From positions 20,450 through 37,799 of the forward strand of contig PAWY01000010.1 of the NCBI GenBank assembly GCA_002714305.1: 17,350 bases of DNA. Direction: 5' to 3'. The translations under genes and the position numbers were made by a program. This document shows positions 7,665 through 14,374 of the stretch, piece by piece (position 1 is the first letter of the stretch; every line of letters begins with the position of its first letter). Source of the stretch: Methanobacteriota archaeon. GTDB lineage: Archaea; Thermoplasmatota; Poseidoniia; Poseidoniales; Poseidoniaceae. The notes under the pieces were generated by a model. That model had not been told where the DNA came from. It worked only from the letters and a program-made list of their open reading frames with translations, and did not search any database.

Positions 7665-7972
7665 GCTGTTGGAACATCGCCAACACCCTCGAGGTCAATG
7701 CGTATGACGCTCACGGTGCGAGCCCCGTTTTCTCCATCCACTTCTTCGGATTCGCATGTTAAATGTTGAATGTTCACCGTTTCAGGCAACCCTTGCGCAA
7801 TGTGCCCATTGCGGCGACGGCAGACTTCGGCCACGTCAACCGCCCGCGAAATGGTTGCCCCTCGTGCGACCAATTGCAACTCCCTATCGCCGTCTTCCAT
7901 GGCCTTGACAACCGCTCGGACGTACGCATGGAGGGGTTTTTTTCCGACAAAAATGACTCGGCGTTCCGACAT
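7652..7972 (-). CDS. albA: DNA/RNA-binding protein Alba
   Basis: Alba is an abundant dimeric archaeal chromatin and RNA-binding protein. The 106-residue product shows the family core: VIFVGKKPLHAYVRAVV (6-22) with the Lys10-Lys11 pair equivalent to the Lys16/17 acetylation site of Sulfolobus Alba, then ELQLVARGATISRAVDVAEVCRRR and SVIRIDLEG near the C-terminus. Ile-Ala-Gln-Gly in the hairpin region and an acidic tail (TAQED) finish the protein. GAGAGG just before ATG could serve as ribosome binding site, and a TATA-like GTTTATG lies about 35 bases upstream. The gene is convergent with, and overlaps, the ArsC-like gene. Identity is secure. Confidence 0.95.
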   Translation of the reverse strand: MSERRVIFVGKKPLHAYVRAVVKAMEDGDRELQLVARGATISRAVDVAEVCRRRNGHIAQGLPETVNIQHLTCESEEVDGENGARTVSVIRIDLEGVGDVPTAQED

Positions 7973-8003
7973 GCCTCTCAGGGGTTGATGGGCCCGTTCA
8001 TCC

Positions 8004-8010
8004 CATAAAC
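8004..8010 (-). promoter_or_regulatory. TATA-like box for alba
   Basis: Read on the minus strand this is GTTTATG, centred about 35 bases before the alba ATG, giving a predicted 5' leader of about 9 bases. It lies between alba and the end of the tRNA gene, so alba probably has its own promoter rather than depending on the tRNA transcript. Confidence 0.35.
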
Positions 8011-8029
8011 ATTCATGGTGAAATTACCC

Positions 8030-8034
8030 AAAAA
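8030..8034 (-). terminator. Oligo-T terminator after tRNA-Gly
   Basis: A run of five T on the minus strand starts about ten bases past the encoded CCA of the tRNA. Archaeal RNA polymerase terminates at short T tracts without a required hairpin, so this fits a tRNA terminator, but a T5 run alone is weak evidence. Confidence 0.35.
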
Positions 8035-8044
8035 TGCCTCGCAG

Positions 8045-8119
8045 TGGTGCGAGCGCCGGGACTCGAACCCGGGTTCAGGCGTTGGCAACGCCCGGTGATA
8101 ACCACTACACTACGCTCGC
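8045..8119 (-). tRNA. tRNA-Gly (anticodon GCC), CCA encoded
   Basis: The minus strand folds into a full cloverleaf: acceptor GCGAGCG pairing with CGCTCGC, a D arm GTG...CAC, anticodon stem GGGCG/CGCCT with loop TTGCCAA (anticodon GCC, decoding GGC/GGT), variable region GAAC, and T arm CCGGG-TTCGAGT-CCCGG. The discriminator is A (8048) and the CCA end is encoded (8047-8045). No intron is present. It has its own TATA box upstream and a T5 tract downstream. Confidence 0.97.
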
Positions 8120-8144
8120 TGGTAGCCGTCCCACCTAGAACGAG

Positions 8145-8150
8145 TTTAAA
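8145..8150 (-). promoter_or_regulatory. TATA box for tRNA-Gly
   Basis: TTTAAA on both strands is centred about 28 bases before the mature 5' end of the tRNA, the normal archaeal spacing for a transcript starting a few bases ahead of the tRNA. It lies between the end of the large surface-protein gene and the tRNA. Confidence 0.6.
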
Positions 8151-8201
8151 CCATTGTCGGCCAACAACCTTCGTGAAAGAAAAGGGCCCCGAAGCGGGAG
8201 G

Positions 8202-11200
8202 TCATTGCATACCAAACCGGTCGCTGCCGCCTTGGCCTCCACCTCGCCACATCAACGTGAACACCACGATGGCTCCAGCAAACACAAGAACACCAAGACC
8301 TCCAAGAACAGCGGCACTCAGCCCACCTCCAGTGCTGGTCGGCGTGTTGGGTTCAACCAGCGTGATCACCGAGGAACCCGTGTTGAGTTCGCCATAGGAA
8401 TCAAACGCTCGAAGAGCGACCTCATGGGTGCCAATCGGCGTGCCCTCACGGATGGAAAGAAGAACACTGTAGACGCCATCTCCTGCGACTTCATCCCCAC
8501 CATTGGAGCCGTCGTCGAACATGTTCGCCCATTCCGAACCGCCGATGGGCGCGTACACACCGAGTTTGATTTGGACGCGTTCAACACCGTCTGGGTCGTT
8601 GGCTTGCACCGTGTAGGTGAAGGTCTCTTGAGGATTTTTAGCGATGGTTGCAGATTCATAGTTGAGGACTGGACGGTCGTTGAGAATGTGAACTTCCACC
8701 GGCAGCTCTTCGGTTGACACGACGTGGTGTGGGCCAAACTCTGCGCTCCCAACACCGTCGGCAGGCGTGTACACACGCTGCTGGACCGTGGCGCCAAGAG
8801 CGTCGGTGGCGATGACCAGCAGCGATTGATGACCAGGCGTCATACCGACTGGCATCTCAACCATGGCGGCCCATGGACCGCCCGCGCTGTCATTGGTCAA
8901 GTTGATGACTTCCCCTCCGTATTCCCTCAAGTCGATTTGGACGGAAGCAATTCCGTGGCCATCGTAGGCGTTGATGTTCACCACGACCGACTGGCCTCGC
9001 TCAAGGGAGGTTGGCACCATTTCGACGTCCATCAGCCGGGGAGGTTGGTTTGAAACCGCGAGCGTGGCCGAAGACGTGGAGGTTGAACCAAAACTGTCGG
9101 TGGCCGAAACAATGGCTTGGAAGTCGCCCGTTTGCAGACCGGGAATAAGGACGGCTGCGGTGTAAACATCGTCAGCGACCCCCATGTCTCCATTCAGACC
9201 ACGGTCGTTGAGCTCAACGACCCCCAAACCAAGCACCGTCAGGTCAACTTGAACATCGATGATGTTCCATTCTGCATCCTCCACGACCGCTTCAAGATGA
9301 GCGATGCTTCCACCTTCGCCCACAGCAAGGCCGTTTCTCCATTGAATTTGACCAAAGCTGGGCGGTGTGTTTTCATCCTCGCTGACGATTTCGGGGGAGA
9401 GGACGCGTTGCAAGACCTGGGTTTCCTGGAGGACCACTGATTCACCATCATCGCCAAACGGAACCGAAAGGGAGCGCTCAACCGAGGTCAGCAGGCCCTT
9501 CAGTGGACCAGAGGAGACCATGGTTCCAGAGGCAAGACCTCCCTCTCCATCGTAGGTTCCAGTCCATTCAATGACGGTCAAATTGTGTCCATCGCGAACA
9601 TCGATTCGGGTTTCTCCTGCAGTAACCGTGAGGGTGATCCCCTCTTGTTGCCCTAGACGCAGACGGTCATGTTGAACCAATGGAATGGGCATCAGCCCCG
9701 TCTCTCGACCCACCGTGAGGTTTCCTAATCCCTCCTCAGCGATTGGCGGTGTGGCGTTTCGCTGCTGGGGGCTTCGTTCGGGAAATTCTTCACCCTCTGA
9801 AGCGTCCGGTCCAGTCTCCCGCCAGACGAGGCGAACGGTACGGTTGTCCCAATCTGACTGGACGGTTTGGTAATCCCATGTTTGGTTGTGGGTTGCCCCA
9901 ATTCCTGCACCGTCGAAGAAATTCCCGCCGTTGATACCGGTGATGTTGAACCATGACTCTTGGAAAATAACGTTGACAAGGAAAGCATCACCGGTGGCGT
10001 TGGCTTGCATCCCGGTGGTTTCGATGCCTCGCAGAACACCAAACGTTCCTTGCACATCACCGCTCAAGGTTCCGTCAACGTGCAGGTCATCGATGACCGT
10101 CGTGCCGTTTTCCAATTTCGTGTGAAGGTCAAGAATGGTCCCGTTTACCTGAACGGAGGCATTTTCATCTTGGTCCTCAAAACCAAATGTTCCACCGCCG
10201 TAGAGTTCTTCCAAGTGTTGGGTTCGAACGCCTTCCTCCCAACGGTTGACGGAGGTGAAACCGTCAAGGGACACATCCAATCGAGAACCGTCCTCAATCA
10301 ATACAAAATCAGCCATGGCTTCAAACTGGGAATGTTGGAGGATGCGTTCACCGTCCACGTCAATGTATTCGAGGAAAAATACGGCGAGTTCCCCATCGAT
10401 GTTGAGGGAATTGTTGTCCTCACCCTCTTCTGAAATGTTGAGTAAACCGGTGGCCTCAAGCGACAAATGTTCTCCAACCACGCCGTTGATGACCGACCGG
10501 TTGAGCAGAGCCTCCGACACGTTGGCGTTGATCACGGTGACCGTCTCTCCGTCGACGATGGTGGTGCGCAAATCCCCAAAACCACGGGCATCAAAGACTT
10601 GGCTGGTCAAAGCACCAGCGACCATCGTTTCGTTTTTCCATAACTGCGTGAACACCAAATTCAATTCAGTTGTGCCGTCTTCCGTGCTCTCGAGGGTTTG
10701 GAAGGTTCCGTTTCCGAGTTCCCAGGAAGACAAGGTGTCACCGACGCGCTCCTGCCAACCCTGCCCGGTAAAGGCGAGGGAGAAATTTTGCTCTCCCGAT
10801 TCGGTCGTGTAGCTTTGGTCGAGGGCCCAAGAGGTTGAAAGAAGAACTTCGTGGTCATCCATGGGTTGGTTCCACTGACCCACTGTAAACGCCCGCGTGG
10901 TGTCAATGGAAAGGCCCGACACCTCGTTGTGGTCGGTGATGGTAATGGTGAGTTCAACCGTATCGCCCCAAACGAGTGAAGTGTTGAAGTTCAAACGTGC
11001 CGTTCGCACCTCGTTCATGCTGTCCCAAACCGTCGCATACGTGGTTGAAAGTGGAGAACCGTTTCGTTGATGAACCATGTCAACATCAAATCCGTAGGTG
11101 CCATTATCGGAAAACGTCAGGAGGTAGGCATGGGCTACATCGGTTGTTCCATCGCCAATCCAGTGCGTTGTGATTTGGACCGAAGGCGCATCATCCGCTT

Positions 11201-11276
11201 GAACGGAGATGGGGACCAGCGAGGTCACCAGCAGCACCATGAGGCACAGCGGCGCAAGTTTCCGGCGGGTGTTCAT
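8202..11276 (-). CDS. Large secreted, membrane-anchored surface protein with Ig-like domains
   Basis: The 1024-residue protein opens with a signal peptide (basic MNTRRK, hydrophobic core to about residue 24, VQA-DD cleavage). Residues 30-630 are beta-rich, acidic, full of N-x-S/T sequons and match no family I recognise. From about 636 come three Ig-like units (about 636-745, 747-865, 866-970). The first and third carry the DxGxNGD...DxVY pattern (DRGLNGDMGVADDVY; DDGSNGGDEVAGDGVY) followed by a strand ending in A.D.FGS or AFDSYG, as in 'choice-of-anchor X' surface proteins. A single helix at about 986-1010 anchors the C-terminus, leaving a short glycine-rich cytosolic tail. It is probably a cell-surface or S-layer-associated adhesin or stalk. 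The gene follows the DHS-family gene by 51 bases on the same strand. Confidence 0.8.
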   Translation of the reverse strand: MNTRRKLAPLCLMVLLVTSLVPISVQADDAPSVQITTHWIGDGTTDVAHAYLLTFSDNGTYGFDVDMVHQRNGSPLSTTYATVWDSMNEVRTARLNFNTSLVWGDTVELTITITDHNEVSGLSIDTTRAFTVGQWNQPMDDHEVLLSTSWALDQSYTTESGEQNFSLAFTGQGWQERVGDTLSSWELGNGTFQTLESTEDGTTELNLVFTQLWKNETMVAGALTSQVFDARGFGDLRTTIVDGETVTVINANVSEALLNRSVINGVVGEHLSLEATGLLNISEEGEDNNSLNIDGELAVFFLEYIDVDGERILQHSQFEAMADFVLIEDGSRLDVSLDGFTSVNRWEEGVRTQHLEELYGGGTFGFEDQDENASVQVNGTILDLHTKLENGTTVIDDLHVDGTLSGDVQGTFGVLRGIETTGMQANATGDAFLVNVIFQESWFNITGINGGNFFDGAGIGATHNQTWDYQTVQSDWDNRTVRLVWRETGPDASEGEEFPERSPQQRNATPPIAEEGLGNLTVGRETGLMPIPLVQHDRLRLGQQEGITLTVTAGETRIDVRDGHNLTVIEWTGTYDGEGGLASGTMVSSGPLKGLLTSVERSLSVPFGDDGESVVLQETQVLQRVLSPEIVSEDENTPPSFGQIQWRNGLAVGEGGSIAHLEAVVEDAEWNIIDVQVDLTVLGLGVVELNDRGLNGDMGVADDVYTAAVLIPGLQTGDFQAIVSATDSFGSTSTSSATLAVSNQPPRLMDVEMVPTSLERGQSVVVNINAYDGHGIASVQIDLREYGGEVINLTNDSAGGPWAAMVEMPVGMTPGHQSLLVIATDALGATVQQRVYTPADGVGSAEFGPHHVVSTEELPVEVHILNDRPVLNYESATIAKNPQETFTYTVQANDPDGVERVQIKLGVYAPIGGSEWANMFDDGSNGGDEVAGDGVYSVLLSIREGTPIGTHEVALRAFDSYGELNTGSSVITLVEPNTPTSTGGGLSAAVLGGLGVLVFAGAIVVFTLMWRGGGQGGSDRFGMQ

Positions 11277-11327
11277 GGGAATGAGGTGGTGCTGCTCCCC
11301 TTCAAGACTTTGGGGAGAATGTGCCCC

Positions 11328-12287
11328 TTAGAGGTCAAGAACATAGCCGAACAACAAGGGGAGAACAATGGTCGCATCGCTTTGAATGTTGAATTTCGGT
11401 GTGTCAATTCCAAGTTTTCCCCAGCTGATTTTTTCGTTGGGCGGAGCGCCGGAATAGCCCCCAAACGAAGCCGTCGCATCCGTTATTTGACAAAACCACG
11501 ACCACAATTCCACCTCGGTCTCACCGAGGTCTTGATGAAGCAGAGGCACAACGCAGATTGGGAAATCGCCGGCAATGCCTCCACCCGATTGGAGGAAGGC
11601 CAGCGGTGTGTTCGCTCCTTGGTAGAACGACATCAAATCGGTCATGTAGTGGGTCCCACTCAAAACGATGTCTGGGGAAAGTTTGCCCTGTGAACATCGG
11701 GCTGCAAAGATGTTTCCGAGGGTTGAATCCTCCCAACCCGGAACGTAGAGCGGGAGGTCAACTTCAGCGGCAGCCAGCACCCAGGAGTTTGATGGATCTC
11801 CTTGGTACTCGTCCTTGAGCGCTCCCGAAGTGAGCAGACGATACAGGTACTGGTGGGGTAACAACGATTCTCCTTCGGCTTGAGCGACACTCCAAACCTT
11901 CATCAAACGGTGCTCCAGTTTACGGATGGCTTCTTCTTCGGGAATGCAGACGTCCGTAACCCGATTGAGATGACGCTCGAACAATTGCAAATCATCTTCG
12001 GGCGAGAGGTCTTCATGGGAGGGCACCTTGACGTAGGCGTCGTGCGCAAGGAGGTTGAACACGTCCTCCTCGAGGTTCGCTCCCGTGCAGGAAATGGCCG
12101 CCACGTGGCCAGTTCGTATCATTTGTGCCAAACTTCGTCCAATTTCAGCCGTGCTCATGGCCCCTGCCAAGGTGAGAAAGAGTTGCCCTCCCTCGCTTAG
12201 AAAACCGGTGAGGGAACGTGCCGCTCCGCTTACCGTTCCAGCGTTGAAGTGGCGATAATGCTCATCCACAAATTCTCGCACGGTCAT
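11328..12287 (-). CDS. Deoxyhypusine synthase family protein
   Basis: DHS transfers the butylamine part of spermidine to a lysine of aIF5A, the first step to hypusine; some homologues instead make homospermidine. Blocks seen (numbered from ATG 12293) are ISCTGANLEEDVFN (67-80), NRVTDVCIPEEEA (110-122), DLPLYVPGWEDSTLGNIF (179-196), FLQSGGGIAGDFPICVVP (233-250), WFCQITDATASFGGYSGA and PPNEKISWGKLG (284-295) with the catalytic Lys293, then SDATIVLPLLFGY. The NRVTD.CIPEEEA and PNEKISWGK wording is closer to the bacterial DHS-like branch than to typical archaeal or eukaryotic DHS. GGAGG sits one base before ATG 12293 but seven before ATG 12287, so I take 12287. It is last in the polyamine operon, two bases after AdoMet decarboxylase. 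Confidence 0.88.
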   Translation of the reverse strand: MTVREFVDEHYRHFNAGTVSGAARSLTGFLSEGGQLFLTLAGAMSTAEIGRSLAQMIRTGHVAAISCTGANLEEDVFNLLAHDAYVKVPSHEDLSPEDDLQLFERHLNRVTDVCIPEEEAIRKLEHRLMKVWSVAQAEGESLLPHQYLYRLLTSGALKDEYQGDPSNSWVLAAAEVDLPLYVPGWEDSTLGNIFAARCSQGKLSPDIVLSGTHYMTDLMSFYQGANTPLAFLQSGGGIAGDFPICVVPLLHQDLGETEVELWSWFCQITDATASFGGYSGAPPNEKISWGKLGIDTPKFNIQSDATIVLPLLFGYVLDL

Positions 12288-12289
12288 GT

Positions 12290-12676
12290 TCATGCCTCCG
12301 TAATGAAACGATCAATTCGCTCTCGGCGAAGGCATACGAGCTTAGGCATGCGTTCCAAGAGACGTTCATGAAGAACATCAGCGATGTGGTCAGGGTTGGT
12401 CTCTCCGCATGTGAAACAATCAATGGCCAGCAAGCCTCGGTCAGCGTAGCAGTGAGCGGTGATGTGGCTTTCATCGATGAGCACCACAGCTGCAAATCCA
12501 GGTGGGGAGGTTGTGCCGTCGAAAGGGGCGAGATGTGCATGCACTTCGGTTGCAGAACTCTCAGCAACGGCTTCCCTCATGAGGCCAAAGAGCCACTGGT
12601 ATTCCGCCTCGTCAGCAAATTCTGCGTGAACGTAATCCAAGAACACGTGAGCTCCTTGACTTGGATTGGCAACCAT
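12290..12676 (-). CDS. speH: S-adenosylmethionine decarboxylase proenzyme (prokaryotic class 1B)
   Basis: The enzyme makes decarboxylated AdoMet, the aminopropyl donor for spermidine. It cleaves itself before a serine to form a pyruvoyl cofactor. Numbered from ATG 12676 (128 residues), VVLIDESHITAHCYADR and LLAIDCFTCG hold Ser70 (pyruvoyl precursor), His75 and Cys90, the same 5- and 20-residue spacings as the Thermotoga enzyme's Ser63, His68 and Cys83. A GTG at 12700 would add eight residues (MGQSAGES), but AGGTGA lies four bases before ATG 12676, and family homology starts near GAHVFLDY. It sits between the ureohydrolase and the DHS-family gene. No aminopropyltransferase is in the window. 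Confidence 0.93.
   Translation of the reverse strand: MVANPSQGAHVFLDYVHAEFADEAEYQWLFGLMREAVAESSATEVHAHLAPFDGTTSPPGFAAVVLIDESHITAHCYADRGLLAIDCFTCGETNPDHIADVLHERLLERMPKLVCLRRERIDRFITEA
12295..12299 (-). promoter_or_regulatory. Ribosome binding site for the DHS-family gene
   Basis: GGAGG lies inside the last codons of speH. The spacing is one base to ATG 12293, too close, and seven bases to ATG 12287, which is near optimal. It points to coupled translation of speH and the DHS-family gene. Confidence 0.5.
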
Positions 12677-12680
12677 GGAC

Positions 12681-12686
12681 TCACCT
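12681..12686 (-). promoter_or_regulatory. Ribosome binding site deciding the speH start
   Basis: AGGTGA, complementary to the archaeal 16S tail, stands four bases before ATG 12676. GTG 12700 lacks any such match, so the shorter protein is preferred. Confidence 0.55.
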
Positions 12687-12711
12687 GCGCTTTGCCCCAC
12701 CGTTCGCTATT

Positions 12712-13728
12712 TCAAAATGCCGAATTGCCTGCGTTCCCAAGTTCAGAAAAATACGAGCCGGCAAATTCGAGATGACCGGAGGGAGCCGTTGGCATCCATC
12801 GACCATGTTCTCGTGCTCGCAGGTGAGAAGCCACGATTTTGGTAGCCAAACAAGCAGCGGTAAACTGTGTAAGGGGTGTGCCGTCTTGAGCCACGATTTC
12901 ATTCACATCGGCGCTAATGACCGCCACCTGTGGATTGTCGAACAGGGTCTCGATGGTTTCAACCGCCTGCCAATAGCTCAATCCCCCCGGCACAGGTGTG
13001 CCCGTGGCGGGCACCAATGCGCCGTCCAATCCATCGATGTCAAGCGTGAAATGAACAGGACCGGAAAGCGACTTGAGTTCGTGAAGCCACTGATTCCATG
13101 CTTCTCCGCCGGTGTGCGGGTGTTGCGTGTCCTTAGCGAAGTAGGTCGTGATTCGGTCGTCGGCGTTGATGCGTTCGAATTCCTCTTGACTGTAGGCACG
13201 GACACCCGCCTGCAACAGGCGACCTACGCCGACGTCAAGGCTTCGCGAGGCGGCGCAGGCGTGAGAAAACACTTCACCGTCCAACGAACTTCGTAGGTCA
13301 GCGTGGGCATCGATCTGAACCACGGTTAAGTTGGAGAGGTCGCCCTTCACGGCGGGATGATGCCGTGCAGCGTGCATGATGGGAGGGAGAATTCCATGCT
13401 CACCACCCAGGAACAACGGAAAGAGGTCACCGCCGAAGAACTTCAAGGCGTGGCTGGCGAGCTCGTCAAGCTGCCCACGTAAGGTAGAAGCGGCCCCTTC
13501 CCAAACCGGTTCGGTGGCAATGGTTCTTCCCGCCGGCAATTCGGTGCCGAGGTGTTCGTCGTAAAGTTCGACTTGAGCACTCGCATCAAGGCATGCTTGA
13601 GGTCCATCGCAGGCCCCCATCCCGTAGGAAGTTGTGAGTTCGTACGCCAATGGAACCACCGCTATATCAGCGGGGCCATCGCTTTGTGGAAGACCCAGAA
13701 ACGCGCCCTCTTGAAACGCCTCCTCCAT
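12712..13728 (-). CDS. Ureohydrolase (agmatinase / aminopropylagmatinase-like)
   Basis: Members hydrolyse a guanidino group to an amine and urea with two manganese ions. All six expected metal ligands are visible: His111 in LFLGGEHG, Asp140, His142 and Asp144 in VVQIDAHADLR, and Asp230 and Asp232 in HFTLDIDGLDGALVPATGTP. GTPVPGGLSYWQ and VISADVNEI complete the pattern. The common DP after the second DxD group reads LDG. Length 338 is within, though at the long end of, the family range. It is the first gene of an operon with AdoMet decarboxylase (35 bases downstream). In archaea such as Thermococcus, spermidine is made by aminopropylation of agmatine followed by a ureohydrolase, so aminopropylagmatine is a likely substrate; agmatine itself remains possible. 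No Shine-Dalgarno match is seen before ATG 13728. Confidence 0.88.
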   Translation of the reverse strand: MEEAFQEGAFLGLPQSDGPADIAVVPLAYELTTSYGMGACDGPQACLDASAQVELYDEHLGTELPAGRTIATEPVWEGAASTLRGQLDELASHALKFFGGDLFPLFLGGEHGILPPIMHAARHHPAVKGDLSNLTVVQIDAHADLRSSLDGEVFSHACAASRSLDVGVGRLLQAGVRAYSQEEFERINADDRITTYFAKDTQHPHTGGEAWNQWLHELKSLSGPVHFTLDIDGLDGALVPATGTPVPGGLSYWQAVETIETLFDNPQVAVISADVNEIVAQDGTPLTQFTAACLATKIVASHLRAREHGRWMPTAPSGHLEFAGSYFSELGNAGNSAF

Positions 13729-13827
13729 GGTTTCTGTCCGTCTTTGCCTCCTTCATCATCCTACCGATGCCAAATTCGCGCCGAATCCAAGGCTCAAACC
13801 TACGATTTCAAGAAAAAGGATGGAACA

Positions 13828-13836
13828 CTTAATATG
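13828..13836 (-). promoter_or_regulatory. Candidate TATA box for the polyamine operon
   Basis: CATATTAAG on the minus strand lies about 100 bases before the ureohydrolase ATG, which would give a leader of about 75 bases, long for this genome. A weaker GAATTTGG near 13768-13775 would give a shorter leader. Neither is convincing alone. Confidence 0.22.
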
Positions 13837-13848
13837 GGTCGGTGACCA

Positions 13849-13858
13849 ATAAAATATA
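13849..13858 (+). promoter_or_regulatory. TATA box for the DUF6015-like gene
   Basis: ATAAAATATA, preceded by ACCA, is the best match to the archaeal TATA consensus in the window. It predicts initiation near 13880 and a 5' leader of about 27 bases before ATG 13907. It lies in the 178-base gap between the divergent polyamine operon and the plus-strand genes. Confidence 0.6.
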
Positions 13859-13906
13859 GCAACGGGGACCGAAAACACCCGGTTTACTGATTGTGGGGGC
13901 GAGAAC

Positions 13907-14326
13907 ATGGGGATGACACTGGCAGAACTAACCAAAGCGATACAGCAACACATTGACTTGGACATGGACGCCGAAGTTGCCCAAGGCATGGCCGAGCACG
14001 CCCTCGGATTCTTTGGATTTTACAACCGCATCATCGACAATGCGCTTGAACCAACCGACCGCAACCTGTTTTACATGTTCCAAGACTATGACCTCCTCAC
14101 CACGGAGTCCGAAGAAACCACCTTGTGGGATGGACGTGAATGGCGAATCCACTACTGGAAGTTCAAGCCCGACCTCCGGGAGCGTGTTGAAGCCTACATG
14201 CAGCGAAACCTGCAAGAGGACGAGATCGACCCCTTCGCCGACATTTACGCCACCGACGGCCCAAGCATTTGGACCCGTGAAGGTGAGAAAGTCGCCAACC
14301 CGAACGCCTTCACCTCCGACTGGTGA
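13907..14326 (+). CDS. DUF6015-like small protein
   Basis: A 139-residue soluble, acidic protein. An N-terminal helical region (MGMTLAELTKAIQQHIDL, then EVAQGMAEHALGFFGF) is followed by a conserved-looking core, RIIDNALEPTDRNLFYMFQD, then LLTTESEETTLWDGREW and RIHYWKFK. The core resembles DUF6015, a family I associate with Thermoplasmata; this is recall, not a search result. The helix-turn-like N-terminus and WDGREWRIHYW strand would suit a small winged-helix or adaptor protein, but function is unknown. A second ATG at 13913 is an alternative start. It has a strong TATA box, which suggests high expression. It precedes the M14 peptidase by 48 bases on the same strand. Confidence 0.75.
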   Translation: MGMTLAELTKAIQQHIDLDMDAEVAQGMAEHALGFFGFYNRIIDNALEPTDRNLFYMFQDYDLLTTESEETTLWDGREWRIHYWKFKPDLRERVEAYMQRNLQEDEIDPFADIYATDGPSIWTREGEKVANPNAFTSDW

Positions 14327-14374
14327 ACACAATCCGATGCAAGTGTTTTTCATTTGTAGCCACGAGGCATAACC

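Noticed and set aside
7935-7941. T7 run on the plus strand as a terminator for the ArsC-like gene
   Set aside because: It lies about 270 bases past the stop and inside alba, so it is more likely just coding sequence of alba (Lys/Pro codons).
8154-8717. Plus-strand frame of 187 codons
   Set aside because: It is antisense to the surface protein's C-terminal Ig-like domain and anchor, which are coherent in the other strand.
10246-10812. Plus-strand frame of 188 codons
   Set aside because: It is antisense to the surface protein; composition is Ser/Thr/Pro-rich without domains.
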